Positions 23,195 to 34,500 of a stretch of 64,000 bases of DNA are shown piece after piece. The stretch spans positions 59,666,855-59,730,854 of the forward strand of contig NC_081851.1 of assembly GCF_963259705.1 (NCBI RefSeq). Direction: 5' to 3'. This stretch comes from Myotis daubentonii (Eukaryota; Chordata; Mammalia; Chiroptera; Vespertilionidae). The translations under genes and the position numbers were made by a program. Position 1 is the stretch's first letter. Every line of letters begins with the position of its first letter. Under the pieces are notes generated by a model, which did no database searches, was not told the DNA's origin, and saw only the letters and a program-made list of their open reading frames with translations.

Positions 23195-23500
23195 TACAGA
23201 AAAGGGAGAACAACTGATATAAAAATAGATGACAGAGGCAATAGAGGCAATGCATATATGCATATACATTCTTTGGTTAATTTCTTCTCCCTGTCTCCCC
23301 TTCCCTCTGACATTTGACAGTCTGTTCCATGTTTCCATGCCTCCGGTTCTATTTTATTCATCAGTTTATTGTGTTCATTAGATTCCACATATAAGTGAGA
23401 TCATGTGATACTTGTCTTTCTCTGACTGGCTTATTTCACTTAGCATAATACTCTTCAGGTCCATCCATGCTGTCTCAAAGGTAATAGATCTTTCTTTTTT
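23195..23500 (-). mobile_element. L1 3'UTR fragment
   Basis: Antisense L1 3' sequence typical of bats is present: 'gcatatatgcatatacattc', 'ttagattccacatataagtg' and 'ttcacttagcataatactct'. Confidence 0.7.
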
Positions 23501-23524
23501 ACAACTTCATAGAATTCCCGAAGG

Positions 23525-23655
23525 CCTAATGAGGGGTAGGAACCGGGTGGTGGGTGGCCAGTGGTGGTGGTGGTGGGGGGGCGGTGGGGAGAAAGGAGGC
23601 ACATCTGCATTACTCTCAATAATAAAAAAATAATAAAAATAAATAAGTAAATAAA
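23525..23655 (+). mobile_element. L1 3' end with G-rich block and A-rich tail
   Basis: A G-rich tract (23561-23596 with several G-runs) leads into 'aggcacatctgcattactct', then 'caataataaaaaaataataa' and further A-rich sequence. The order matches the L1 3' ends at 5.3, 14.5 and 23.9 kb. Confidence 0.6.
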
Positions 23656-23814
23656 ATAGATGGCTTACTGTAGAGGCAATGTATATTAAAGACCATTTAC
23701 TGATGAGGCATTCTTCCCTGTCCAATATACAGTGGAGCTTTGAAATATACTTTTTACTTCTGAAAGGGCCGTTTTATCATTGCATTTTCAAGTGACAGCT
23801 CAGAAGCTGTCATT

Positions 23815-24030
23815 AAGGCCGGGAAGGGTTGGGGGGCAGGAGGGAGGGGGGTAAGAGACCAACCGAAGGACTTGTATGCATGCATATAAGCATAACCAAT
23901 GGACATAAGACACTGGGGGGTAGGGGAGGCCAGGGGACTGTCAAGGGCGGGGGGGGGGGGAAAAGGACACATATGTAATACCCTTTGTAATACTTTAAGC
24001 AATAAAAAAGAGAATAAAAATAAATTGAAG
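23815..24030 (+). mobile_element. Young 5'-truncated L1 3' end
   Basis: It is nearly identical to the 3'UTR of the 12.2-14.6 kb L1: 'gggaagggttggggggcagg', 'aaggacttgtatgcatgcat', 'gtaataccctttgtaatact', then AATAAA and an A-rich tail. The target duplication is not clear. A run of 12 G lies near 23948-23960. Confidence 0.85.
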
Positions 24031-26035
24031 AATTGTTTCCTTCTCCACAGACAGTATTGCAATCTATGGGTACAGTGCAAATGTGGCAGCAGAAAGACAT
24101 GCAACAAGACAAGTTCTCAGTAACTTCACCCCTGAAGTCTCTATTGATTGTGTCTGCACTTATTCTCAGCTTCACTGTCTCGCAGTTGGACAATGCCGCC
24201 CATTCAAAATAAACCTTCAGTTCTTGATTGCTCTGTATCAGGTTGCTGCCACTTCCAGCTGTTTCGTGATGAGAACATATTGCTTTCAAACTTGTCTCTC
24301 TTAGTCCTCGAAGCAAATGACAAGCACAGAAATACTCTGCAGCATCTTACACTTACCAGTGTTGAGTCTGTAACAAATAGAAAACAAATCATGACTAATG
24401 TTGTTATTGAAAGGTTGTAGTTTCCATTTACCTATATTTGTGGACAAGACATTTGTCGAGATTTTAGGACCAGAGATTTTCTCCTTCCATGATGGTTAAA
24501 ATTTTACATGCGGCGTGAAAAAATTGAAGGAAAGCAGTGATTTACTGTATTGTTTCCTGCAAAAAGAAATCTCATTAAATAGCTTGTAGATAGTTCTAAA
24601 CTATCTTAAATAAGACAAGCTCTTGTTTGTTAAAATATAGATCTTCATGTAATGTCTGTGCATTTTTCTAAACAACCGCTCTGCCTTATTTCTGTGTTAA
24701 TGAATGGCTTAGATGACATATGTAACAATTTATGGGCATAGATAGTTTTAATGAATCTCTAGAATGATTAGTTCCTAAGAAATGTTTAGTAACAAGTAAT
24801 TTTTGCTGAGTCTCTTGCCTTTTCTTTGGAACCAATGACCAGCTGTGTGTGGTAAATGCTCCCTTGCTTTTTCAGCTTCTCCATCATCACTCAATTCTCC
24901 CCTTAGTGTCAACCTTAATGACCTTATTCAGTCTGGTTCCAACTAGCATGACAGGATGCCTCTTCATCCATCAGGGCATTTCAATCCCCAATCCCAAATG
25001 TCCCCTGGGTTCCAGCTAGGATATGGAGAGAGAGGGTACAGTATTCCAAGTTTTTCTCTCTATTCTGTTGTCCAACAATTGTAATAAAAATGCCTTGAAA
25101 TTGCTTACTCCTATTTCAGCTCTTTTCTTCAAACTCTGCCTAGTATAACCAAAACAAAAAATATTCTTTGTTGTACTTTATTTTAGCATTAATGTTTCTG
25201 CCTGTTCTATAGAGATAAGCCCTTGGATATGATCATGCTTAACTAGGCTGTGTACATAGGAAGCTAGAATAAACTTTAAATGATACACTATTATAATGAG
25301 TAAAGCCTTTTAAACATGGGTTTATTTTTTATAGTCAGTGTTTGGTGACAGTCTTCATAACTGCAACATGTGAGTAAATTAAGGGAAATACCAGTTCACA
25401 AAAATCTCTTTAGAAATGTATTTATTTAGGAATGTAACACATCATTAGGCACTATAAACAGATTACAAAGTGCAAATTAGGCTTGGTTCCTGAAGTTAGG
25501 AATATTCTAATCTACTTTAAAAGAAGAATCATCAGTCTTAATAGAAAGCAAAAATAATTGAATACTGTTTTGTTTTGCTTTGCTTTGTAAATGACATATA
25601 TAACTAAATTATTGAACAATAACTCAGTACTACCCCCACCTTTCTTGCTTACACTTAGAGGAAGGACCTTTCATGCCATATGAGTATCCACAGTGGGCAC
25701 CTATGATGGGCTAGAGACCTTGGATCCCAGGAGGAATTTGAGACTAGTACTTTGGGCTTTCTATTCTGTTGTTCAAGGGCTCATATGTAGAAACTTGAAT
25801 GATCTTCTTGCAAATTTAAATATATATTTCTCAAAGGACATGAGTTTGGATAGAAATGGAAGCAAGGGAACCTGTCATTTGCAAGGATACAGAAAAACAA
25901 AATCAAACTTTGTAAAGAGAGCAAAAATGAAATGGATTTACCCAAGATCATCTCCTTGGATACCACCAGTTCAGTTAGAGCCAAATTTCCAATGATGACT
26001 TCAAAGCACCCGATCATGTAATCTGTTATGCAAGG
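24031..26035. other. Unassigned DNA with a weak exon-like block
   Basis: A good 3' splice-site-like sequence (tgtttccttctccacag, ending near 24049) is followed by a 53-codon open stretch in frame, including a hydrophobic segment SLLIVSALILSFTVS, before a TAA. A different frame is open to 24420. I recognise no protein family. 24430-26035 holds nothing I can name. Confidence 0.3.
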
Positions 26036-26310
26036 ATATAGAACACAAATAAACAAACCCAAAATTAAAATGCTGAGCCTGCCACCTGAGGTCCTTTGGG
26101 TTTCCATTATCTCCATCAATTACCCTAACCTTCAACCAAAGTGGACTCCTCAAATTAGCCAAACAGATTCTGTACCATACTGCTTCTCTGCTGTTATTCA
26201 AACTCTTCTTTCCATCTGGAATTACTGCCTTCTCATTTACCATTTACTCACGCAGGAACTCAGGACATATATACTTGTTGCTTGATCTGTGCCAATATCT
26301 GTGCCTGTCT
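26036..26310 (+). repeat. Possible L2 LINE remnant
   Basis: 'tgctgttattcaaactcttc', 'tttccatctggaattactgc' and 'cttctcatttaccatttact' resemble the plus-strand L2 3' region. The similarity is weak. Confidence 0.4.
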
Positions 26311-26399
26311 CAATTCTATAGCAGCTTCAAGAGTGAGAAATCTAATTCAAAACCATATGGTTATTCCATGAAATCTTGTTTTATCTTTCTGATCAAGAG

Positions 26400-27245
26400 C
26401 TTAATAATCTATCCATTAAGTCATTTATTCAATGAAATAGTATATTGAACGCCTAATGTATGCTAAGTCTTTTTTGTTGTTGTTGTTGGTTAATTCTCAC
26501 TTGAGGACTGTGTTTTAGAGAGAATAGAAGGGAGAGATGGGAGGGGAGGGAGAGAAAAAGAGAGAAACGTCAATTGGTTGCTTCCCCAGTGCATCCCAAT
26601 CAGGAGTCAGGGATTGAACCTGCAACCAAGGTATGTGACCTTGACCCAGAATTGAACCTGAGTCCCTTTGGTGCACAGGCCAATGATATAACCACTGAAC
26701 AACACTAGCCAGGGCAAACATGCTAAGTCTTAACAATTCAAGTACACATGAAATCTGTTCCCTGACTTTATGGAACTTGAAATCTAATTGAAAACCGAAA
26801 CAATAAAATAGTAATTTCCCTACAATTATAGAATGGAATGGCAGGATTGTGCAAATTGTGCTTCAAAAACCTAAATCATACCGGAAGAGTGATCATCTTC
26901 CTGGAGGAGAGAACTGATGTAAGCCTAAAAATTTAAGGGTAATTATCTAACTAAAGAAGAAGAAAATGAAGGATGTTCTAGGCAGGATAAAAAGACGTAG
27001 GGGAAATAGCATGAGTATGAGGAAAACCAAGGTTTTCTATGTGGTCAGATTGCACATGCAGTGCGAGTCATTTGTAGTGGCTTCTATGAAGCCATTTGGC
27101 GGGTGAGTGACAAGAGGTGAGATTAAGATGTCACCAGGAAGTAGATCTTGAAACATTTCTGAGAACTAAGTTAAGATTTTTATATTTCACCCTAAATGGT
27201 TTTGGAAAGTATTGAAAATGCTGAACAGGGAATGGCAAAATTGGA
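26400..27245 (-). repeat. L2 LINE remnant interrupted by a SINE
   Basis: Antisense L2 is recognised on both sides of the SINE. On the left: 'atattgaacgcctaatgtat'. On the right: 'ccctgactttatggaacttg', 'aggatgttctaggcaggata' and 'ggaaagtattgaaaatgctg'. Confidence 0.6.
26472..26719 (-). mobile_element. Ves-type SINE inserted in L2, with 12-bp target duplication
   Basis: On the minus strand it reads from a GCCCTGGCTAGTGTTG head through decayed A and B boxes to a purine/pyrimidine-rich end and tail. The exact duplication ATGCTAAGTCTT occurs at 26460-26471 and 26720-26731. Both copies continue the surrounding L2 sequence. Confidence 0.88.
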
Positions 27246-27289
27246 GTTTGGTTTTGAATGGCACCCAAATACTTGACGCAGAAATTTAC

Positions 27290-27560
27290 AAGGCAGTCAT
27301 GTTATCACCCTCTCTTGCAATCTCTCACATTTAATCCATCAAGTCTCAGATTTCACTGTTAAATATATCTGGGCTCCATCTCTACTTCTTTTCCCTCTGC
27401 TGCAACTATCTTAAACCAGGATCAACCAAGATGTCTTCAAGAATATTTTATGAATATGTTAACTGGTCTCTTATCTATCATTTACACACAATAGCATGAA
27501 TGATCTTCTAAAACTGTACATCTGATCATACTGTCCTTCTCCTTAAAATGTTTCATTGAC
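27290..27560 (+). repeat. L2 LINE remnant, 3' part
   Basis: The block 'cttcttttccctctgctgca' through 'catctgatcatactgtcctt' and 'ctccttaaaatgtttca' matches the L2 3' layout on the plus strand. Confidence 0.55.
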
Positions 27561-27835
27561 AGGATCCTAAAAAAAGATGATTAATGAAGATCCTTCTGAG
27601 GACTTTACATCTGAGGTGAAACCCACCAGATTGATAGAAGCTAGCTATTCAAAAAACTAGAGGAAAACCAGAACGACATCGCTAATACATTGAAAAGGCA
27701 ACCCAAGGAGTGAGAGAAGATATTTACAGAACAGGGCCTAGATACACCATTAAAATAAAACAATAATAAAAGGCACAAGTGGCAGTCCCTCCATAATAGA
27801 GAAGTGAGGAATGACATGTAACACCAATCAAGTCC

Positions 27836-28206
27836 TGCTATGGACAGAATGTTTGTATCTGCCCCATATCCATATGTTGTAGCCTTAATCGCTAATATGA
27901 TGGTATTTGGGTATGGTGGGGCCTTATGGGGGGTAATTAAGTTTAGGCGAGATCATGAGGATGGAGTCCCCATCATGAGATTGGTTCCATTATAGGAGGC
28001 TAAAGAGACCAAGCACTCACTCTCTGTCACATGAGTATAGAGCAAGAAGGTGACTATCTGAAAACCAGGAAGAGGGCCTTCACCAAGAACCCAACTATGA
28101 TCTCGGATTTCCAACCTCCAGGACTCCTGAACTTCCATAAATGTTTGTTGTTTAAGCCACCCAGTCTATGGTTTCTGTTGATGCAGCCTAAATTGGACAA
28201 GTCTTA
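27836..28206 (+). mobile_element. Solo LTR of the ERVL-MaLR (MLT1-like) group
   Basis: Typical MaLR stretches are seen in order: TGCTATGGACAGAATG at the left, 'catatgttgtagccttaatc', 'gatcatgaggatggagtccc', 'gatctcggatttccaacctc', 'tttaagccacccagtctatg' and a right end near 'aaattggacaa'. No internal retroviral sequence lies beside it, so it is an old solo LTR without coding content. Confidence 0.8.
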
Positions 28207-29549
28207 AGGAACAGAGCAAGATCCCAATCTGAATTTATCTCTATAACGGTAACCAAGACGCCCAATCTTAATAAAAGGATGAGGTACGGCAGAAAGGATG
28301 AGGTACAGATGAAAATGATGCCCAATGTTTGGTAGGCATTTGTCATCAGTTGGTGATTTCAGTTTGATTAAAATATATAAAGATCAAAGTGGGGCTGCAG
28401 TTTTAAGAAAGGCCAGGCAGAATACCTGCCAGCTGGTTCCTACTGAAGACCAGAGATGCAAGCAGCATCAGTGGGCAGACTGAGTGGCTCAGTGTCTTGA
28501 ATTAATGATGCTTCCATCTGAGAATGCCACCAAAATTTAAGAGTTCTATTTTATTTCAGACACTTCGGTACTTGATCATACAGTAGAAAAAAGTTACTTC
28601 AGAGTTCCACTAGCTAGTATGCTTCTGAGACAGAAGACAATATTTTTTTATGAAAAATCAATGCAAGTGCGTTGAAAATGGGATGTTTTATTAGAATCGG
28701 GGCAGACAGTTTTGGAAGACCGGATCACCATTTCACATATTATGTAAGAGGCTACATTGTAGACTCCTCATATTAATATTCACCTCATGATCCAATACTT
28801 CATTTGCCAAATTTTGCCCTGTTCCTGGCTCCAATCCTCATGTTTTTAATGATAATTTGCAGGCATTCCTGACCTTGGCTGTCTCTAAGAGCAATAGATA
28901 AGGCAACTTGTGCAGCCCTGCAAAACAAGGTAGTGGTCATGCAGACATCAATTTTTGTAGAAACACAACAGCAAAGAGAAAAATATGGTTTAAAGTCATG
29001 CAGTCAGTCTAAAGAAGAAGAAATAGACAGAAAACACAGTGTTCAACAAGAAGGAAAAATTAAAAACAGAAGAAGCATCAAACAGGAAGTTTGGTATTTT
29101 ATCTTCATGAATGCTAATATTCACCAGGGACACCAGGGGCGGGGGTGCCAGCTCTCAACTCTATGTGTGGATTTTTTAAGAGTCTGAGCCACGTCAGAAA
29201 ATTACTAGCCATGGAATTATATTAAACTCATACAGCTTTGCCAGTAGAGCTATCTCTTTTCATTAAGTCAAACATTTATAATACATTAATGAACACTACA
29301 GCCTTACAAGGTTAGTGATTGATTTCTGCATTAGGTAAAAGGGAGATAATTATAGTCAATAGTAAAGTAACCAAAACATTTAGTAAGCTATAAATCTGTA
29401 TAAATAAAAACAACAAGCCTCCTCCTGCCCCCAGATTGTTCATTTGCCATCTTTAAAAGGCCCTCTTGCCCCCAATGGCCCTAGTAAATTCTAATTCCCT
29501 TAACTGTTCATGTACTACTGCCCTTCATAATGTTGTACAAAACATTAAG
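28207..29549. other. Unassigned DNA with a 19-bp tandem duplication
   Basis: Two 19-bp units (aggatgaggtac...) occupy 28276-28313. The rest has no named feature. The 84-codon frame at 28933-29187 has no motif. Confidence 0.4.
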
Positions 29550-30610
29550 TGTTCAACATTGTTTATGTGCTACATACAATATTAACTAAGACTTAGTTCC
29601 AGCACTTAAGGAATTCATGGTATAATCAAAGGGTCAATGTAGCACTAAAATTGTATAAAAAAAGGCATCAGCAAAGTTCAGGTGGAATGTGGATGAAGAT
29701 TTCAAGGAAAGCTTCACAATGAAAGTAGACTTGTAGTTTGATCTTATAGGATGAGCAATACTTTGAAAAGAGAAGGAATTCTAGGTCAAACGAAAAGCAT
29801 GTGCAATAGCTTAGTTATAGAGATTGTGATGTGTGTGATTTAGTAAAGAGTTCATTAACATTGGCAAATCAGCTACACAGGAGAGAGTAGTAGGAAATGT
29901 AACTGGACAGCATATAGATGAAGATTGATTTGTGTACCTTGTGATTACTGGGAAGCTAGGCAGAGTTTGAACAGAACAACAAATATGGAGATTTGTTGTT
30001 GATGATAATGGTTTCATTATAGATTTCTATTTGAGGAATATAACTCAAATGGAAAAGGAACCTATGTCAGAAAATATTGGTATTAGAAAGGTTAGCTAAG
30101 AAGTTCTTTCCAGGGAAGAAATAATAAAAATTATGAGAATCATGTTGTAAGGAAAGACTGAATTTAAGAGATATTTTACGTTATCTTATGGAGTTTGTGT
30201 TGATTTAAATGCAGGGTGGGTATAAAGGAACACATGTCACTGAACTTTCCAGCTTGAGAAACTGAATAGGTTGTACTCCTATTTATAAAAGATAAATCAA
30301 TATGAGGAAGACTAGTTTGTGTGGGAGAATGCTAAGTTGTTGAGTTTCAGACATTTTTTATTTGAGGTCATTGCAGTATATCCAAGCAGAAAGGTCAAAT
30401 ACAAATTGGAATTATAAAGAAAGTGCATAAGGAAAAATGTCATGAAGAGAGTTAGATATTTGGAAATTATAAATTTATGTGGTAGTTTTGATCATGGAAA
30501 TTGTTGAAATAATTCAGAAAGATTTGAGAAAGAAATAGAAGATAGAATAGATGCCTGGGTTTTGTTCCTGGGACCTAATTGTCCTTCAAATACTTCAAAT
30601 AAGATCCTAA
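29550..30610 (-). repeat. L2 LINE remnant
   Basis: Antisense L2-like order is present: 'cagcacttaaggaattcatg', 'atttcaaggaaagcttcaca', 'gagaaggaattctaggtcaa' and, further on, 'atgcctgggttttgttcctg'. It is very diverged and the limits are approximate. Confidence 0.45.
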
Positions 30611-30679
30611 AATTGAAAGCAAATGTCTATAGTTTTTAGGAAAAAAGTTTGGTGGGATCTGTAATGTTGTAAAATAATT

Positions 30680-30903
30680 GCCGAAACCGGTTTGGCTCAG
30701 TGGATAGAGCGTCGGCCTGCGGACTGAAGGGTCCCAGGTTCGATTCCGGTTGAGGGCATGTACCTGGGTTGCAGACACATCCCCAGTAAGAGATGTGCAG
30801 GAGGCAGCTGATCGATGTTTCTCTCCCATCGATGTTTCTAACTCTCTATTCCTCTCCCTTCCTCTCTGTAAAAAATTCAATAAAATATTTGGAAAAAAAT
30901 AAA
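30680..30903 (+). mobile_element. Well-preserved Ves SINE with intact A and B boxes
   Basis: The head has a tRNA-like A box (TGGCTCAGTGGA, 30693-30704) and a perfect B box (GGTTCGATTCC, 30738-30748), the internal RNA polymerase III promoter. The body 'aggaggcagctgatcgatgt' and a pyrimidine-rich 3' part lead to AATAAA and an A-rich tail. The duplication TAAAATAATT flanks it (30670-30679 and 30904-30913). It is the youngest-looking SINE in the window. The tRNA likeness covers only the head, so it is not a tRNA gene. Confidence 0.92.
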
Positions 30904-30913
30904 TAAAATAATT

Positions 30914-31594
30914 ATATTTTTAAATAATGAGAGAGATTTGGCCACATTTAACAAAAACTTCAAAGATATAATTAAGTAAATTTGTAATTCTTATTCAATG
31001 TTAAATTCAGACTTGGATGTTAATATTTAAAGATGGAGGATTAAAAGAAACACTTCCATTGAAACTTTATTTGGTTTAAAATAATTAATAAAATGTATTC
31101 TAGTGGAAGTGATTATTAAGCTCCAAGGTCTTCAAATTTTAAGTTGGTATCATAGAGTTATAATATTGATGCTTCCACAACCTCTTCTAATTTACATATC
31201 ATGTATGGCTAACTTCCACAACAGCTAAGTCAAGAAAAGTTTATTATTTTTTAAACCCAAGATTAAAAATCAAAACAAAACTTAATAAAGACATCTAAGA
31301 CACTTGTAAATGATTTTAACTTAACTTTCTAAAGAGTATCTTTTATGCTCAATTTTATATATTTTTCTCTCTAAAGTTGCAAACTGACTATTTTGTTTGA
31401 TTGACTTTTTCATTTGCTTGTTTTGTTCATTTGTATTTTTTGTTTGTTTCTTTCCTGGCAGTATTTAGCAAACTGAATGCTAACTGAAGGAATGAGGCAT
31501 TTGGGGGCAAATAAAACTGATTGTAGCCATCATTGTACCTGGTAGAAGGAAAATGAGTAATTACTTTGTAAGAGATAAAAGGTTCAGATTTCTG
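30914..31594. other. AT-rich unassigned DNA
   Basis: No named repeat or gene is seen. There is a T/G-rich stretch near 31390-31455. Confidence 0.4.
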
Positions 31595-34500
31595 CTCCAA
31601 GAAAGATGGAGTAGACATACCTTTTCCTATTTCTCCCACTAAGTACAACTAAGGGGGAGAAATATGAAATTACATTAAGGAATGGACGTTCTATAAAGGA
31701 ATTAACACTAGGCATTATAATAAAACAAGCATAAAACTCTGACAGAAGACAGATCAGTGAGGGATATTGGGACCCGTCAACAACATAATAATGAATTCCC
31801 TGGGTTTTCTTTTGCCTCAGATATCTTAAACATGGAGCTGGTATAAAAAAAGAAAAGTCCTAACGAAAGCCTGCTCTCTTCAGCCAAAGGACCAAGAAAA
31901 GGCTGTCCTAGAAAGACAGAAAACATTTAGAAAATAACTGCTTACTCCAGCTAAATACCACAAATAGATACAGGATGATAAAAATGCTGAAAATCAAAGA
32001 CAAGGATAAACTTTGAAAGCAGTAAAAGAAAAACAATGTGACACTTTACGATAGAACTTCAGTAAGATGATTTCCTGACTTCTCAGCAGAAACAATAAAG
32101 GCCAGAGGCAGTAGGATAACATATTCAAAATGTACAAAGAGAAAAAACTCTCAGCCAAGAATCCTACAATCAGCAAAGCTATTTTTTAAATAAAGCAAAA
32201 ATAAATACTTTTCCAGATAAACAAAAGCTGAAAGAATTTGGCTGCTAGCAGACTTGTCCTATAAGAAATACTAGAAGTTCGTCAGGCTGAAACAAGCAAG
32301 CCTAGATAGCAATGTGAAGCAACATAAACAAAGAGCACTGTAAAGGTAATTAATTGATTATAAAAAACACTATAATACATATTTTCTCCTTTCTCATTAC
32401 AGATTTAAAAATAATTACATTAAATTATGTATATAATATACTGTTGGGCCTGTCACAAATAAAAATGTTATATATGTATAATATATTTACCAATAATACA
32501 AAGCACAAAAGAAAAAGTGGAAGCAAAGCTGTATTGGGCTAAGAAAGTGACTACAGGTGGTAAAGTAATAATTGTTACTGTGTATTATTGATTTGGTAAC
32601 ATTAATAGATGCAATACATATAACAATAATGCCACAAAAAGGGGGACAGGAGTAGAGCTATATAAGTGGAATATTTCTGTATATCACTGGAATTAAGCTA
32701 GTTTAAATCTGAGGCTGATTCTGATAAGTTAAGATGTATAGTAACCCTTGAGCAACCAATAAATAATAATTCAATAATATAGTGAAAAAAATCACTAATG
32801 TAATTAACATACTACATTAGAAAATATTCACTTAATGCTAAAGAAAGTAGTAAGAAAGAATAGATGAACAAAAAAGACATGAGACATATATAAGGCAAAA
32901 AGTAAAATGAAACATGGAAATTCAACTACATCAATAATAAAATTAAATGTGAGAAAGTTAAGCAATTAGATCAAAAGATAAAGATTTTCAGACTGGATTG
33001 AAAACAATAAAATGAAAATAATATAATGATGTTTTCTAGAGAAAAGGACAGATCATGAATTTAGCAATCACAAGAAAGCTGAAGTGGCTATACTAATTTA
33101 GGCAAAATAGGCTTTAAAATAAAAAATGTTACCAGAGATAAAGAGGGACATTTCATAATAAAAAGAGCCAATTGTTAAAAAGCTATAACAATTATAAAAA
33201 TTAAATTGACAAATGCTTATCTAGATTGACCATGAAAAATAGAAGACTCAAATTCCAAGATTTAGAAAGGAAAGAGTAGCCATTATTACTGACCCTACAG
33301 GAAAAAAGATTAAAAGAAATACTATGAACAATTATATGCCAACAAATTGATAACTTAGATGAAATGACAAATTCCTAGAAAGACACAAACCACTTAAATT
33401 GATTCAAGAAGAAACAATCTGAATAAATCTATATCAAGAAAAAAGATTTAAGTAGTATGTAAAAAAAAACCCACCCTTAAAATAAGGACCTAGATGGCTT
33501 CATTTGCAATCTGAAATAAAATTAAGAAAACAATTCCATTCACAATAGCATAAAAAGAATATCATACTTAGGAATAACAAAAGAAGTGAAAAACTTATAC
33601 TCTGAAAACTATAAAATATTGTTGAAATTAAGTAAATGGCAAGCATCCTCTGTCATGGACCAGAAAACAATATTGTTAAGACAGCAGTGTATCCTAATCT
33701 GATTTATGAATTCAATATAATTCCTATCAGAATCTCAGTTGACTTTATTAATAGCAGTTGACAACCTGATTCTAAAATTCATGACTTAAAAGGGAACCAG
33801 AATAACCAAAAAAAAAAAAAAAAACAAACAAACAAAAAACTAAAAAAGAACCAAGTAGGAGGACTCACACATCCTGATTTTAAAACTACTACAAAATAAT
33901 GAAGACACTGTGTTACTGGCACAAGGAGAGACATGTAGGTCAAAAGGAATAAACTGAGATTCCAGAAATAAACCTATACATTTAAGGTCAACTGTTATTC
34001 AACAAGGGTACCAAGACTATTCAATGAGAAAAAATAATCTTTACAACAGATGTTGCTGGGACAAGTGGATATCCAGATACAAAAGGATGATTTCATTTTA
34101 TACAGAAAAGTTAACTCTAAATGGATGAAAGACCTAAATATAAGAGCTGAAACTATAAAATTCTTAAAAGAAAGCATAGGGACAAATTTTCATGACCTGA
34201 GATTGGGCATATGATACCCAAAGTAGGAGCAACAATAGAAAACAACAGATCAATAGAACATCATCAACATTTAAACTTTTGTGCTTCAAAGAATACCATC
34301 AAGAAAATGAAAAAAACAATCCACAGAATGCTAGAAAATATTTGCAAATCATATCTAAGGTACTTGTTCTAGAGCAGTGGTCGGCAAACTCATTAGTCAA
34401 CAGAGCCAAATATCAACAGTAGAACGACCGAAATTTCTTTTGAGAGCCAAATTTTTTAAACTTAAACTATATAGGTAGGTACATTGTTATTAACTTAATT

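Noticed and set aside
23507..23725. His/Pro-rich minus-strand frame
   Set aside because: It is produced by the G-rich L1 3'UTR block read in antisense.
27836..28206. A complete endogenous retrovirus
   Set aside because: Only one LTR-like unit is present and no gag, pol or env-like sequence is adjacent.
30680..30760. tRNA gene
   Set aside because: The A and B boxes belong to the tRNA-derived head of a Ves SINE; the tRNA 3' half is missing and a SINE body and tail follow.
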